Source of the DNA: G963677445 sp963678275
GTDB lineage: Bacteria; Bacteroidota; Ignavibacteria; Ignavibacteriales; Melioribacteraceae
Direction of reading: 5' to 3'
DNA: 64,000 nt
NCBI GenBank assembly: GCA_963678275.1
Contig: OY782765.1
Location: forward strand, 4,340,001 to 4,404,000
Both the position numbers and the translations under genes were made by a program. Of the stretch, positions 18,148-25,218 are shown one piece after another (within the stretch, counting starts at the first letter, position 1; each line of letters starts with the position of its first letter). The notes under the pieces were generated by a model. That model did no database searches. It was not told the origin of the DNA and saw nothing but the letters and a program-made list of their open reading frames with translations.

Positions 18148-18284
18148 TAATATTTTAAGAGTTTGAATTCAGCACACATTACTAACTGATTGTTTTATTC
18201 CAGCCTTTTGACAAATTTTACTATGGAAAACCTAATAAATATTTTCCTTATTCAATATTTGTAATTATTTCTTAATTTAAGGAT

Positions 18285-18499
18285 ATGAAGAAATCATTTC
18301 ATGAACATATTACCTCAAATCCTGAGATACTATTTGGGAAACCGGTAATAAAAATACCCGTATCGGCGTCGATCTGATCCTGGAAAAACTCGCGGCCGGG
18401 GATTCAATTAATGACCTGCCTAAAGCTTATCCCAATATCACGATTGCTGATATAGCCGCGTGTATATCCTTTGTAGAAAAAGAATTACGGGACCAATAA
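18285..18499 (+). pseudogene. DUF433 family protein, frameshifted
   Basis: The first frame reads MKKSFHEHITSNPEILFGKP then VIK; after a 1-base deletion near 18350 it resumes as TRIGVDLILEKLAAGDSIND, then YPNITIADIAACISFVEKEL, to a TAA at 18497. Together these give the ~72-residue DUF433 fold, with the expected GKPVIKGTRI junction missing one base. DUF433 proteins are small DNA-binding-like proteins often paired with PIN-type toxins; no partner is present here. Confidence 0.82.
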
Positions 18500-18530
18500 A
18501 AGAATCAGAATTACAATTGATAGAAATCTG

Positions 18531-18995
18531 ATGGAATTAGATGAAAAAATAATAGCGGCCCAAAAGGCAAAAAATCTTTCAGATGAAGAAATGGCCAGAA
18601 AACTTGGCATAAATGATTCATATTATAACGATTTTTTGTATGTTGATAAGGACATAATCAATGGGTATGATTTTAGTATATTATTCAGAGTTTTGATAAT
18701 TGTTGGTCTTGATCCAATAGAATCATTGGGATTAAAAAGGCAGGAAAATATCTTCACTAATGAAAGCCTTACAAAACTGGTATTTCAAAGAATCGAGGAA
18801 AAACAATTAACTCATGAGCAAATTGAAGATCTTTTAAATGCTGTCGGGGATATTGAAAGTGATATAAGGGAGGATATGAGAGATATTGATTACCTGTATT
18901 ATGAAGACCTGCTCAATTTCTTTAATGCGCTTGATATTTCCATTGTTCATTTTCTGGCGATTCTGGAAGAGAAGTATTCATATTTACGTGGATAA
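18531..18995 (+). CDS. Hypothetical protein with an HTH-like N-terminus
   Basis: A 154-residue acidic protein. Its start (LDEKIIAAQKAKNLSDEEMA, RKLGINDSYYNDF) reads like a Cro/C1-type helix-turn-helix, but the second half repeats the same idea more loosely (FQRIEEKQLTHEQIEDLL). I do not recognise the family. It lies between the DUF433 relic and an Rhs seam, so it may be an immunity or regulatory protein of the island; that is a guess from position only. The ribosome binding site is weak. Confidence 0.6.
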   Translation: MELDEKIIAAQKAKNLSDEEMARKLGINDSYYNDFLYVDKDIINGYDFSILFRVLIIVGLDPIESLGLKRQENIFTNESLTKLVFQRIEEKQLTHEQIEDLLNAVGDIESDIREDMRDIDYLYYEDLLNFFNALDISIVHFLAILEEKYSYLRG

Positions 18996-19027
18996 TCTAT
19001 CGTTTAATGAAAATAATATTATATATA

Positions 19028-19173
19028 GTCTGGCAAGCCAGAAACACTGAACCTGTCCGGTAGCTGAGCGGAGTCGAAGCTACCGCCGCTGGTTTCGACT
19101 CCGCTCAACCACCGGCTGTGTTCATGAAAAACTTTTCCATTTTGCGTAGAATTTGACTCCTTGTGGAATAATT
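19028..19173 (+). repeat. Composite repeat: R1 ends around a CCGG hairpin
   Basis: TCTGGCAAGCCAGA, then the 59-bp CCGGTAGCTGAGCGGAGTCG-type hairpin (19057-19115), then the R1 end ACTTTTCCATTTTGCGTAGA with ACTCCTTGTGGAATAATT. This is the order seen in reverse halves at 8834-9154. The element has truncated the membrane-protein relic that follows. Confidence 0.8.
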
Positions 19174-19314
19174 GGATTTTTAGCGACACTATTTATCTTT
19201 TCCTGGCTAATGCTAATTTTGGAAGTTAATGAGAATATTTACCTCCGAGCTTTTGTAGCTATCTCTACTTTGGTTCTGTTTGTTCATTTATATAGAAATA
19301 AGAAGAAAAAATAA
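19174..19314 (+). pseudogene. Small membrane-protein fragment cut by a repeat
   Basis: A 46-codon frame (GFLATLFIFSWLMLILEV, then LRAFVAISTLVLFVHLYRNK) has two hydrophobic helices and a Lys-rich tail but no start codon; the composite repeat lies where its N-terminus should be. A terminator follows 14 bases downstream. It looks like a two-TM immunity-type protein that lost its start. Confidence 0.5.
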
Positions 19315-19327
19315 GTTTTAATTCAAG

Positions 19328-19360
19328 TTCCCGACAATATTGCCGGGAGCTTTTTTATTT
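19328..19360 (+). terminator. Rho-independent terminator
   Basis: TCCCGACAAT and ATTGCCGGGA form the stem, with one A/C mismatch, followed by GC and then TTTTTTATTTT. It closes the transcript of the truncated membrane-protein relic. Confidence 0.75.
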
Positions 19361-19402
19361 TGTTTGTAACTTACTTCTTGCTAAAGTTAAGATTTTGTCT
19401 AA

Positions 19403-19436
19403 TAGAAACGAGTTATGATTATTTTGCCTGTCGGAT
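19403..19436 (+). other. Rhs-core seam (relic of DKETGYDYF coding sequence)
   Basis: AGAAACGAGTTATGATTATT plus TTGCCTGTC is nearly the same as AGAAACAGGATATGATTATT plus TTGCTTGTC in the Rhs core at 16639-16669. In frame it reads ETSYDYFAC. No other Rhs sequence remains. The TPR gene starts 60 bases later. Confidence 0.75.
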
Positions 19437-19495
19437 GGGAAAGGAACGAACAAGAATTAAATCGTTAGAAAGTGTTAAATCACCTGAGCCTTAAA

Positions 19496-19858
19496 ATGAA
19501 TCAGAAAGAATTTGAAAATAAGTTTAACCATGCTCTGCAATTGAAGAACTATGGCGAAGAAATAAAATCGTTGAAAATATTTCAATATCTTGCTGAAGAA
19601 AAACCAGAAGAAAGTAGTGTATTTTTAATGATAGGGGCTATTTATTGGGACCTTGGAAAAATTCAGGAGGCTGTTCATTCATTCGGAGAAGCCGTAAAAT
19701 TGAAACCAAATTCAGAGAAATTGTCTTTAGGTTATTTTCATACCCTTTGGGAGAATGGTGAAAAGCATGCGGCTCTGGAAGAAATAAAGCGGTTCTTAAC
19801 AAATAACAACTCAGATATTTATAATGACATACTTGAAGAGATAAACGAGAAGTGGTAG
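19496..19858 (+). CDS. TPR protein, probable Rhs-associated immunity protein
   Basis: A 120-residue protein from the ATG reading MNQKEFENKFNHALQLK; a GTG eight codons earlier is possible. TPR-type helices are clear: YLAEEKPEESSVFLMIGAIY, WDLGKIQEAVHSFGEAVKLK and FHTLWENGEKHAALEEIKRF. Short TPR proteins of this pattern are common as immunity genes next to Rhs tips. It lies right behind an Rhs-core seam and before a small membrane protein. The toxin it would match is gone. Confidence 0.72.
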   Translation: MNQKEFENKFNHALQLKNYGEEIKSLKIFQYLAEEKPEESSVFLMIGAIYWDLGKIQEAVHSFGEAVKLKPNSEKLSLGYFHTLWENGEKHAALEEIKRFLTNNNSDIYNDILEEINEKW

Positions 19859-19873
19859 ATTTTTTGAGAAAAA

Positions 19874-20110
19874 ATGACAAGTTTTTATAATATCATTTCA
19901 ATGGCCTGCATTTTCGCTGCATTTATTATAAGTGTGATTTTAAAAAATCATATTAAACCAGATTATATATCATTTAAAAATCAAGCCAAATATAGAATGA
20001 TTCCTTTTAACTACCTTGATAAAAAGGGACAACTATTAAAAAAGATCTTTTATATTTTAGTTGTTATTGGAGTTTTATTTCTATTTTTAGCCGGCTTAGA
20101 TAATAAATGA
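19874..20110 (+). CDS. Small two-TM membrane protein
   Basis: 78 residues with two membrane helices (about 5-23 and 57-74) and a basic middle segment (LKNHIKPDYISFKNQAKYRM). It starts 15 bases after the TPR gene, so the two are probably co-transcribed. No family recognised. Confidence 0.6.
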   Translation: MTSFYNIISMACIFAAFIISVILKNHIKPDYISFKNQAKYRMIPFNYLDKKGQLLKKIFYILVVIGVLFLFLAGLDNK

Positions 20111-20343
20111 CTTGTAAGGAAGTCACGAATTTCTTCGTTTCTTGTTAACATGAAAAAATCGATAAAGTCATTACCTGAAATTAGAAGGCGAGGCTTTACA
20201 TAACGGGGTAATATTATGCAACACCTCACTTACGGAATAATGATGGTTCCTTTGATGAGCCATCGCATAAACGCTTTATTGAAACTCGCACTAAAAAAAG
20301 GTGTTGTTTGTATACTTGCCGCTACGTTCGCTCTGCTTCCTGT

Positions 20344-20545
20344 GGCGGCCAACCAAGCGTGTATACGCTAAAAGAAAAAAGAAAAGATTTTGAAACAATA
20401 ATAAATTCTTAAAAAAACGCGCCCTGGTCTACAGGGCGTTTTATTTATTCCAAAGTAAGATCAATTGTCCATCATTTAGCGTAATTTATTTCTTTTAGTT
20501 CTGCGAATAAGAGCGTGAAAAAGAAACCTGGTTTGATTATTTTAG
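20344..20545 (+). repeat. Duplicated module: TPR tail + terminator + Rhs seam, copy 1
   Basis: GGCCAACCAAGCGTGTATAC opens a frame GQPSVYTLKEKRKDFETIIN-stop, a relic of the C-terminus of the intact TPR gene at 21363-21887. It is followed by the hairpin terminator (20415-20445), a ~60-bp spacer (ATTCCAAAGTAAGATCAATT, then GTCCATCATTTAGCGTAATT) and an Rhs seam at 20509-20545 (GAGCGTGAAAAAGAAACC, read in frame as EREKETWFDYF). The whole module recurs at 21819-22015. Confidence 0.85.
20415..20445 (+). terminator. Rho-independent terminator in the duplicated module
   Basis: CGCCCTGGTCTACAGGGCG forms a stem-loop, with AAAAAAACG before and TTTTATTTATT after. The same hairpin is at 21888-21920. Confidence 0.85.
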
Positions 20546-20575
20546 TGATTCGTTAAATACAAGTTGACTATAATT

Positions 20576-21157
20576 ATGTTAAATGAAGAACTAATTTCTG
20601 TTTGTAAATCTGGGAATTTAATCCAGGCAAAAAAACTAATAGAAAAAGGGGCTGATGTAAACTTTAAGAACAGCGAAAATGAATATGCTATACTCGAGGC
20701 CGTATATGAGGGGCATGATGAAATTATTGATTTATTATTAGAGAATGGCGCTGATATTAATGTACTTGATGAAGATAAGGCTGATATATTAATTAATGCG
20801 GTATATTCGGGAAAGGAAAGCATATTAAATAAAGTGTTATCAGTAACAAGTGAATTAAACAGACAGGATGATACCGGAATGACCGCTCTGAATTTGGCAG
20901 TCCAATTGAAAGAGAACAACATTTTAAAAATATTGATAAATAATAAAGCTGAGGTGGATATTATTGACATGTATGGAAGTACAGCTTTGCACACCGCGGT
21001 TTTGTTCGAGAACTTTGAAGCGATTGAACTCTTATTAAAAGCCGGAGCATCAGCGGAAATAAAAAATAATAAGTGGAATACTCCGGTTATGATAAGTGAG
21101 AATATGGGTGGAAAAGTTAAGGATATTGTTATGGAACTTATAAATCGTTATAAATAG
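20576..21157 (+). CDS. Ankyrin-repeat protein, probable immunity protein
   Basis: A 193-residue protein from the ATG reading MLNEELISVCKSG; a TTG four codons earlier is in frame. Five to six ankyrin repeats fill the whole length: LIQAKKLIEKGADVNFKN, HDEIIDLLLENGADINVLD, GKESILNKVLSV, GMTALNLAVQLKENNILKIL, GSTALHTAVLFENFEAIELL and LKAGASAEIKNNKWNTPV. There is no signal peptide. It starts 30 bases after the Rhs seam at 20509-20545, where an immunity gene would be expected after its toxin tip has been lost. Confidence 0.8.
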   Translation: MLNEELISVCKSGNLIQAKKLIEKGADVNFKNSENEYAILEAVYEGHDEIIDLLLENGADINVLDEDKADILINAVYSGKESILNKVLSVTSELNRQDDTGMTALNLAVQLKENNILKILINNKAEVDIIDMYGSTALHTAVLFENFEAIELLLKAGASAEIKNNKWNTPVMISENMGGKVKDIVMELINRYK

Positions 21158-21163
21158 GATTTG

Positions 21164-21385
21164 ATGATCAAGAAAAAAATTATCGTAAGTGTATTTTGGT
21201 TTGTAATTATGATCATGATAAATGGCTTCATTCTGCATATTAGCGCCAAATTTGGCGCGGGACCTTACATTAAGGGAGCTCTCGCGGCTATTGGCACATT
21301 AATCTGGTTATTGTGGTTTGGCAGATATTATCGTGAGAATGAAAACAAAACGGATAAAAAAGATGGAACAGAAAAACCAGGATAA
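21164..21385 (+). CDS. Small two-TM membrane protein
   Basis: 73 residues from the ATG reading MIKKKIIVSVFWF; AGGAT lies just upstream. Two hydrophobic helices (about 5-25 and 35-53) and a charged tail (ENENKTDKKDGTEKPG). It starts 6 bases after the ankyrin gene and its end overlaps the next TPR gene by 23 bases. No family recognised. Confidence 0.6.
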   Translation: MIKKKIIVSVFWFVIMIMINGFILHISAKFGAGPYIKGALAAIGTLIWLLWFGRYYRENENKTDKKDGTEKPG

Positions 21386-21887
21386 AATAGATTCGCTGCT
21401 GGAAAAAGAAAACTGGCCTGACTTAAGAAACTTATTGCTTGATCTGTTAAAAGAAGAACCTGATGATCACTGGTTGTTAACACGTTTAGGTCTTACTTAT
21501 TATGAAGAAAAGAATTATCAAAGATCTTATGAAATATCAAGTAGAGCATTAAGTATAGCTCCGAATTGTCCCCTTGTTATTTGGGATCATGCCGGGGATC
21601 TGGATATGTTAGGCAAAGAACATGATGCTATAAGGTTTTATGAAAAATTGCTCAAAAGAGATTTAGATGATCTGGCCTATGGAGAATGTGGTGAGGGAAT
21701 GAAATCAGCGTTGCGTTTGAAAAATGATAGCAGGTACCGAATCGCAATTTGTTATTATAATATAGGGGAAACAGAGAAGGCTGTAAAATACATGGAGGAA
21801 CATCTTTCCCATAGAAAGCGCGGCCAACCAAGCGCGTATACGATAAAAGAAGTAAGAAAAGATTTTGAAACTATCAAAAAAACTTAA
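21363..21887 (+). CDS. TPR protein, probable Rhs-associated immunity protein
   Basis: A 174-residue protein; the ATG reading MEQKNQDKIDSLLEKENWPD is chosen because it gives the usual family start. TPR motifs: PDDHWLLTRLGLTYYEEKNY, SYEISSRALSIAPNCPLVIW, and GECGEGMKSALRLKNDSRYR then YNIGETEKAVKYMEEHLSHR. I know this pattern (LLTRLxLTYYE, NCPLVxWD, YGECGEG) from immunity TPR proteins beside Rhs toxins. Its last 25 codons and its terminator are duplicated at 20344-20445, which shows that another member once stood upstream. Confidence 0.78.
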   Translation: MEQKNQDKIDSLLEKENWPDLRNLLLDLLKEEPDDHWLLTRLGLTYYEEKNYQRSYEISSRALSIAPNCPLVIWDHAGDLDMLGKEHDAIRFYEKLLKRDLDDLAYGECGEGMKSALRLKNDSRYRIAICYYNIGETEKAVKYMEEHLSHRKRGQPSAYTIKEVRKDFETIKKT

Positions 21888-22015
21888 AAAAACGCCCTGG
21901 TCTACAGGGCGTTTTATTTATTCCAAAGTAAGATCAGTTGTCCATCATTTAGCGTAATTTTTTCTTTTGGCGCAACAATTAAAAATATGACAAAGAAACA
22001 GGATATGATTATTAT
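21819..22015 (+). repeat. Duplicated module: TPR tail + terminator + Rhs seam, copy 2
   Basis: Same order as 20344-20545: GGCCAACCAAGCGCGTATAC (here the real end of the TPR gene), the terminator, the spacer ATTCCAAAGTAAGATCAGTT then GTCCATCATTTAGCGTAATT, and an Rhs seam at 21985-22015 (ATATGACAAAGAAACAGGAT, then ATGATTATTATTTT). That seam is nearly identical to the Rhs core at 16633-16662 but is read in a different frame, as the N-terminus of the next gene. Confidence 0.87.
21888..21920 (+). terminator. Rho-independent terminator after the TPR gene
   Basis: ACGCCCTGGTCTACAGGGCGT is a perfect stem with a short loop, followed by TTTATTTATT, directly after the TPR stop codon. Confidence 0.88.
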
Positions 22016-22262
22016 TTTTTGTTTAGTGTCTGTACCCGTAATAGTTCTCTCCTTCTTTACCTGCTGGAAAACCTTTTCTTTTTATCAAAAGACAGGTCAG
22101 AAGAAGGGGAGCATTTTTGCTTATAAAGATTTAAAATCCAAAATCAAAAACAATTTTTTCAAAAATGAAGAGCTTGAGGATGAAGCTGAAAGGATTATAT
22201 TTCTGATTGAACTCACATGGTTTTTTTATCTTGCATTTTTTGTGGTAATTTTTGTTTTGTAA
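21987..22262 (+). CDS. Two-TM protein, paralogue A of a local family
   Basis: 91 residues. Helix 1 is at about 8-30 and helix 2 at about 70-90, with a conserved soluble core between them: KTFSFYQKTGQKKGSIFAYK then DLKSKIKNNFF. The same plan is found at 24293-24547 and 24800-25075. The first nine codons (MTKKQDMII) come from Rhs-core DNA read out of frame, so the gene took its start from the recombination seam. I know no named family. Membrane-bound immunity protein is a reasonable guess. Confidence 0.68.
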   Translation: MTKKQDMIIIFCLVSVPVIVLSFFTCWKTFSFYQKTGQKKGSIFAYKDLKSKIKNNFFKNEELEDEAERIIFLIELTWFFYLAFFVVIFVL

Positions 22263-22353
22263 GTAATGAAATGTATCTCAGTCTTCAGTTTTTTCAGCAT
22301 ACAAGTAATTCAGATATTTTTTGTTTTGGTAATAACCCGATAAAAATATTTTT

Positions 22354-22824
22354 ATGAGGATAACAAACAATTACAAAGGCTGGCGCCCGATTAACCTGGA
22401 GAAGGCCGTAGGGAATATGTTTAAATTTGTGCCTTCTGAATATACAAGGGGGCTTCGCAAAATATATATATACAACAGAGACCCTGAGAAAAAAATGCCT
22501 GGGCGCTACCTTCCTGATAAAATTTCTCCATCTTTTGAAATATTTGTCGATAATTTTTTCCATCCTTACCCGAAATTAGGTATTCTTATACCCTGCCCGG
22601 GCAAGGCATATATTGCTGAAACTCTTTATCATGAGATTGGTCATCATTACCAGCAATTAAACAAACAGATAAAGAAAAAATATCTCGAAACCTATGCAGA
22701 AAAATTTAGTCAGAAACTTGTGAAAAAATATTTGAATTCATTTTTATTTATTAAGGTTTTATATTCACCATTCTTACTCTGGTTTAAATTGAGTAAATTG
22801 ATCGGCATTAAAAATAAGAAGTAA
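22354..22824 (+). CDS. Putative small zinc metallopeptidase-like protein (HEIGHH)
   Basis: A 156-residue basic protein. The stretch ETLYHEIGHHYQQLNKQI at about residues 90-107 contains the HExxH zinc motif of metallopeptidases. Upstream are several aromatic strands (RKIYIYNRDPEKKMPGRYLP, SFEIFVDNFF); the C-terminus is Lys-rich with one hydrophobic helix (FLFIKVLYSPFLLWF). There is no signal peptide. It may be an orphan toxin tip or a housekeeping peptidase; the island context favours the first, but nothing proves it. No ribosome binding site is evident. Confidence 0.55.
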   Translation: MRITNNYKGWRPINLEKAVGNMFKFVPSEYTRGLRKIYIYNRDPEKKMPGRYLPDKISPSFEIFVDNFFHPYPKLGILIPCPGKAYIAETLYHEIGHHYQQLNKQIKKKYLETYAEKFSQKLVKKYLNSFLFIKVLYSPFLLWFKLSKLIGIKNKK

Positions 22825-22828
22825 CATT

Positions 22829-23377
22829 ATGATAAAATATCTACTCATTCATTTTCTATTTGTATCAACACTATTCGCTCAAAGGGGCGGCGAAGAAAAG
22901 ATACTTATCAATGAAACTGATAATTGCCGGCTGATAATGAAAATGGGACAATATACCCCGGATTCAACTGAAGGCGGAATGGATATTATACATATAGGCC
23001 GTGATAAGAAAAAAGTCATTGAATCAGTTATCTATACTACAGCAATCAAAAATGATTACCAAATTATTGATTTGAATAAAGATGGCATCAATGACCTTGT
23101 CTTTGTCTCTTTCTGGGAAGAGGATATGGATATTTCAGTTTTTCTCTTTGGTTATTCAGAACATAATGAATATTATAAGCTGGACGAATATTTCAAAAGG
23201 CTTATTCATTTAGATCATCCGGAATTTGATTGTGAAAAACCTTTTTATAATCTTGTTACTATTGATGATAATTCAACTTTTCCTGAGATAAAGGTCAAAT
23301 ATTATGACAGTTCGGGCAATGAAAATGTTCTGACAATCTTCTATTCGGAAGAGCGGAAAATGATGATCAGCAGATAG
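22829..23377 (+). CDS. Exported protein, paralogue of 23670-24221
   Basis: 182 residues with a Sec signal peptide (MIKYLLIHFLFVSTLFAQ). The mature part has IIDLNKDGINDLVFVSFW, a Dx(D/N)xDG calcium-loop-like segment as in FG-GAP/VCBS repeats. It ends NVLTIFYSEERKMMISR, identical to the end of its paralogue. It starts 4 bases after the HEIGHH gene, so the two are co-transcribed. The function is unknown; periplasmic or outer-surface immunity is possible. Confidence 0.65.
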   Translation: MIKYLLIHFLFVSTLFAQRGGEEKILINETDNCRLIMKMGQYTPDSTEGGMDIIHIGRDKKKVIESVIYTTAIKNDYQIIDLNKDGINDLVFVSFWEEDMDISVFLFGYSEHNEYYKLDEYFKRLIHLDHPEFDCEKPFYNLVTIDDNSTFPEIKVKYYDSSGNENVLTIFYSEERKMMISR

Positions 23378-23395
23378 CGGGCTTTAACGGGCAGC

Positions 23396-23540
23396 TTTCG
23401 CGCTTTCAGCGCTTAAATAAATTTAAAGCGCCCGGAATTTATCACCAATAAGCGCTGAAGGCGCAACTGGCAACAGCCTGGGGCAACTCCTTGGGAAAAT
23501 GAAAAAAGAAAGAACCAAAGCCCTGAATGGGCGAAAGCAG
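23396..23540 (+). repeat. R3 repeat, copy b
   Basis: TTTCGCGCTTTCAGCGCTTA, then AGCGCTGAAGGCGCAACTGG, CAACAGCCTGGGGCAACTCC, ATGAAAAAAGAAAGAACCAA and AGCCCTGAATGGGCGAAAGC. It separates the two exported paralogues. Confidence 0.85.
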
Positions 23541-23669
23541 ATTTCACTATGAAATATTGAATGAGCGGAATAATATCAAAACTTTTTCCCTCAGCAAATA
23601 ATGTTTTCACTGTTTCACTTGAATTTAAAATGTGTAAATTGTTATGGTTAAAAAATTACAATTCAGATT

Positions 23670-24221
23670 ATGTTAAAATATTTTCTCATTTCCTTTCTAT
23701 TGGTATCAACACTATTCGCTCAGAGTGGCGGCGAAGAAGAGATACTTATCAATGAAACTGATAATTGCCGGCTGGTGATGAAATTTGGTCGTTACGCGCC
23801 CGACACTACTGAATATGGGGTGAATATTATAAGAAAAGGCGCTGAGGGAAGTGAGGCGCTTTATTCACTAATCCTGACTTCCGCGATTAAAACAGAATAT
23901 AAAATTCTTGACCTTAATAATGACGGAATAAAGGATTTACTTTTCGCAACAGTCTGGGAGCATTCTCATGATATAAATATCTTCCTGGTTGGTTATTCTG
24001 AACTTAAAGAGTTTTATATTCAGCACTGGTATACAAGCCCTGATTTTTTATATGATGATCATCCTGATTTTTATTTGGATATTCCTTTCTGTAATCTTGT
24101 AACGATCGAGAGTACAATACCATATCCTGAAATAAAGGTCAAATATTGGGACAGCTCAGATAATGAAAATGTTCTGACAATCTTCTATTCGGAAGAGCGG
24201 AAAATGATGATCAGCAGGTAA
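23670..24221 (+). CDS. Exported protein, paralogue of 22829-23377
   Basis: 183 residues with signal peptide MLKYFLISFLLVSTLFAQ. It shares the blocks ILINETDNCRLVMKFG, ILDLNNDGIKDLLF, PEIKVKYWDSSDNENVLTIF and the identical end YSEERKMMISR with its neighbour; the middle differs (TTEYGVNIIRKGAEGSEALY). The conserved ends and divergent middle suggest a duplicated and diversified pair. It is followed 71 bases later by two-TM paralogue B. Confidence 0.65.
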   Translation: MLKYFLISFLLVSTLFAQSGGEEEILINETDNCRLVMKFGRYAPDTTEYGVNIIRKGAEGSEALYSLILTSAIKTEYKILDLNNDGIKDLLFATVWEHSHDINIFLVGYSELKEFYIQHWYTSPDFLYDDHPDFYLDIPFCNLVTIESTIPYPEIKVKYWDSSDNENVLTIFYSEERKMMISR

Positions 24222-24292
24222 TCTCAGGAAAAGATTTTAACTATGATATCATACAAGCAAACATGATGGAATTTGAACAGGATTAGAGGTCT

Positions 24293-24547
24293 ATGATACT
24301 TCAGATCATAGTAGTTTTTACCGCGGCGATATTATCTTTTTATACAAGCTGGAAAGTATTTATCTTTTACCAGAAAATTGGTCAGAAAAGAGAGAGTATA
24401 TTTCCATATAAGGATATAAAACATAAACTTAAAAATAACCTGCTCAAAAAAGAGGATCTGATAGAAGAAGCAAAGGAGTTGAAATTTTTAAGTGAAGCAA
24501 CGTTTATTTCTTATGCAGTATTGTTGCTTTATATGTTTGCGGTATAA
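24293..24547 (+). CDS. Two-TM protein, paralogue B
   Basis: 84 residues. N-terminal helix MILQIIVVFTAAILSFYTSW, conserved core FYQKIGQKRESIFPYK then DIKHKLKNNLLKKEDL, and C-terminal helix FISYAVLLLYMFAV. A GAGGT box lies just before the ATG. See paralogue A for the family pattern. Confidence 0.65.
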   Translation: MILQIIVVFTAAILSFYTSWKVFIFYQKIGQKRESIFPYKDIKHKLKNNLLKKEDLIEEAKELKFLSEATFISYAVLLLYMFAV

Positions 24548-24610
24548 AATAATTATGCGTGAGTTTGTTGCTTCCTCTCTTTCAGAGCTTACATGTTGAG
24601 TGTCTTGTTT

Positions 24611-24677
24611 TCCCGGGGCAACGCCCTGGGAAAAATGAAAAAAGAAAGAACCAAAGCCCTGAAGGGGCGGAAACAAG
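24611..24677 (+). repeat. R3 repeat, right half only
   Basis: CCCGGGGCAACGCCCTGGG, then ATGAAAAAAGAAAGAACCAA and AGCCCTGAAGGGGCGGAAAC. It lacks the GCGCTGAAGGCGC hairpin. Confidence 0.8.
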
Positions 24678-24799
24678 AAGGAAAAATTTAACGCTCTGTC
24701 TGGACATCTGTTTAATGGTTAAAATTCTTGAAAATCAAATGTTGAATATTATAGAACTGAATTGAAACCAATATTCGTTAAATCAAAAGAGTAAAAGCA

Positions 24800-25075
24800 A
24801 TGCATATCATTTTTTTTATAATTCCGGTATTAGTATTTCTGGTTTCCGTTTACACAAGTTTAAGAGTAGTCCATTTTTATAAAAAAACCGGATATAAGAG
24901 AAGGTATTTTATTTCGTATAAAGATTTAAAACACAAACTGGAAAACAACCATTTTGAGAATGAGAAAGAAATTGCGGAAGCAGAACATATTATTCTGTTT
25001 TCAGAGATTACCTGGTTTCTATTCGCGATATTAATTATAAGTTTTATAGTGTTGACAGTCATCAATAATTCATGA
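24800..25075 (+). CDS. Two-TM protein, paralogue C
   Basis: 91 residues. N-terminal helix MHIIFFIIPVLVFLVSVYTS, core VVHFYKKTGYKRRYFISYK then DLKHKLENNHFENEKE and AEHIILFSEITWF, and C-terminal helix ILIISFIVLTVI. It ends in an ATGA overlap with the small frame that follows and is part of a coupled three-gene unit with the Imm53-like gene. Confidence 0.65.
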   Translation: MHIIFFIIPVLVFLVSVYTSLRVVHFYKKTGYKRRYFISYKDLKHKLENNHFENEKEIAEAEHIILFSEITWFLFAILIISFIVLTVINNS

Positions 25076-25218
25076 TTGTGGGATTTAAATTTTTCTGGAT
25101 CCGGGAATATAAAATGGAAGACCCGGTGTGGAGAATTCATGATTATGAAAATGGAATTATTAGTTTTTATTGCGGGGATATTGAAGTTTTGCAAATCTTA
25201 AATTTAATGGCAGAATAA
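25072..25218 (+). CDS. 48-residue coupled small protein
   Basis: The ATG overlaps the stop of paralogue C (ATGA), and its own TAA overlaps the ATG of the next gene (TAATG). The product is MIVGFKFFWIREYKMEDPVW, RIHDYENGIISFYCGD and IEVLQILNLMAE: no membrane helix, aromatic-rich. The tight overlap at both ends argues that it is translated. It could also be the remnant of a longer protein. No family recognised. Confidence 0.5.
   Translation: MIVGFKFFWIREYKMEDPVWRIHDYENGIISFYCGDIEVLQILNLMAE

Noticed and set aside
24559..24765. 68-codon plus-strand frame across an R3 half-copy
   Set aside because: The central part is R3 sequence, and the matching region of other R3 copies is not open in the same way.
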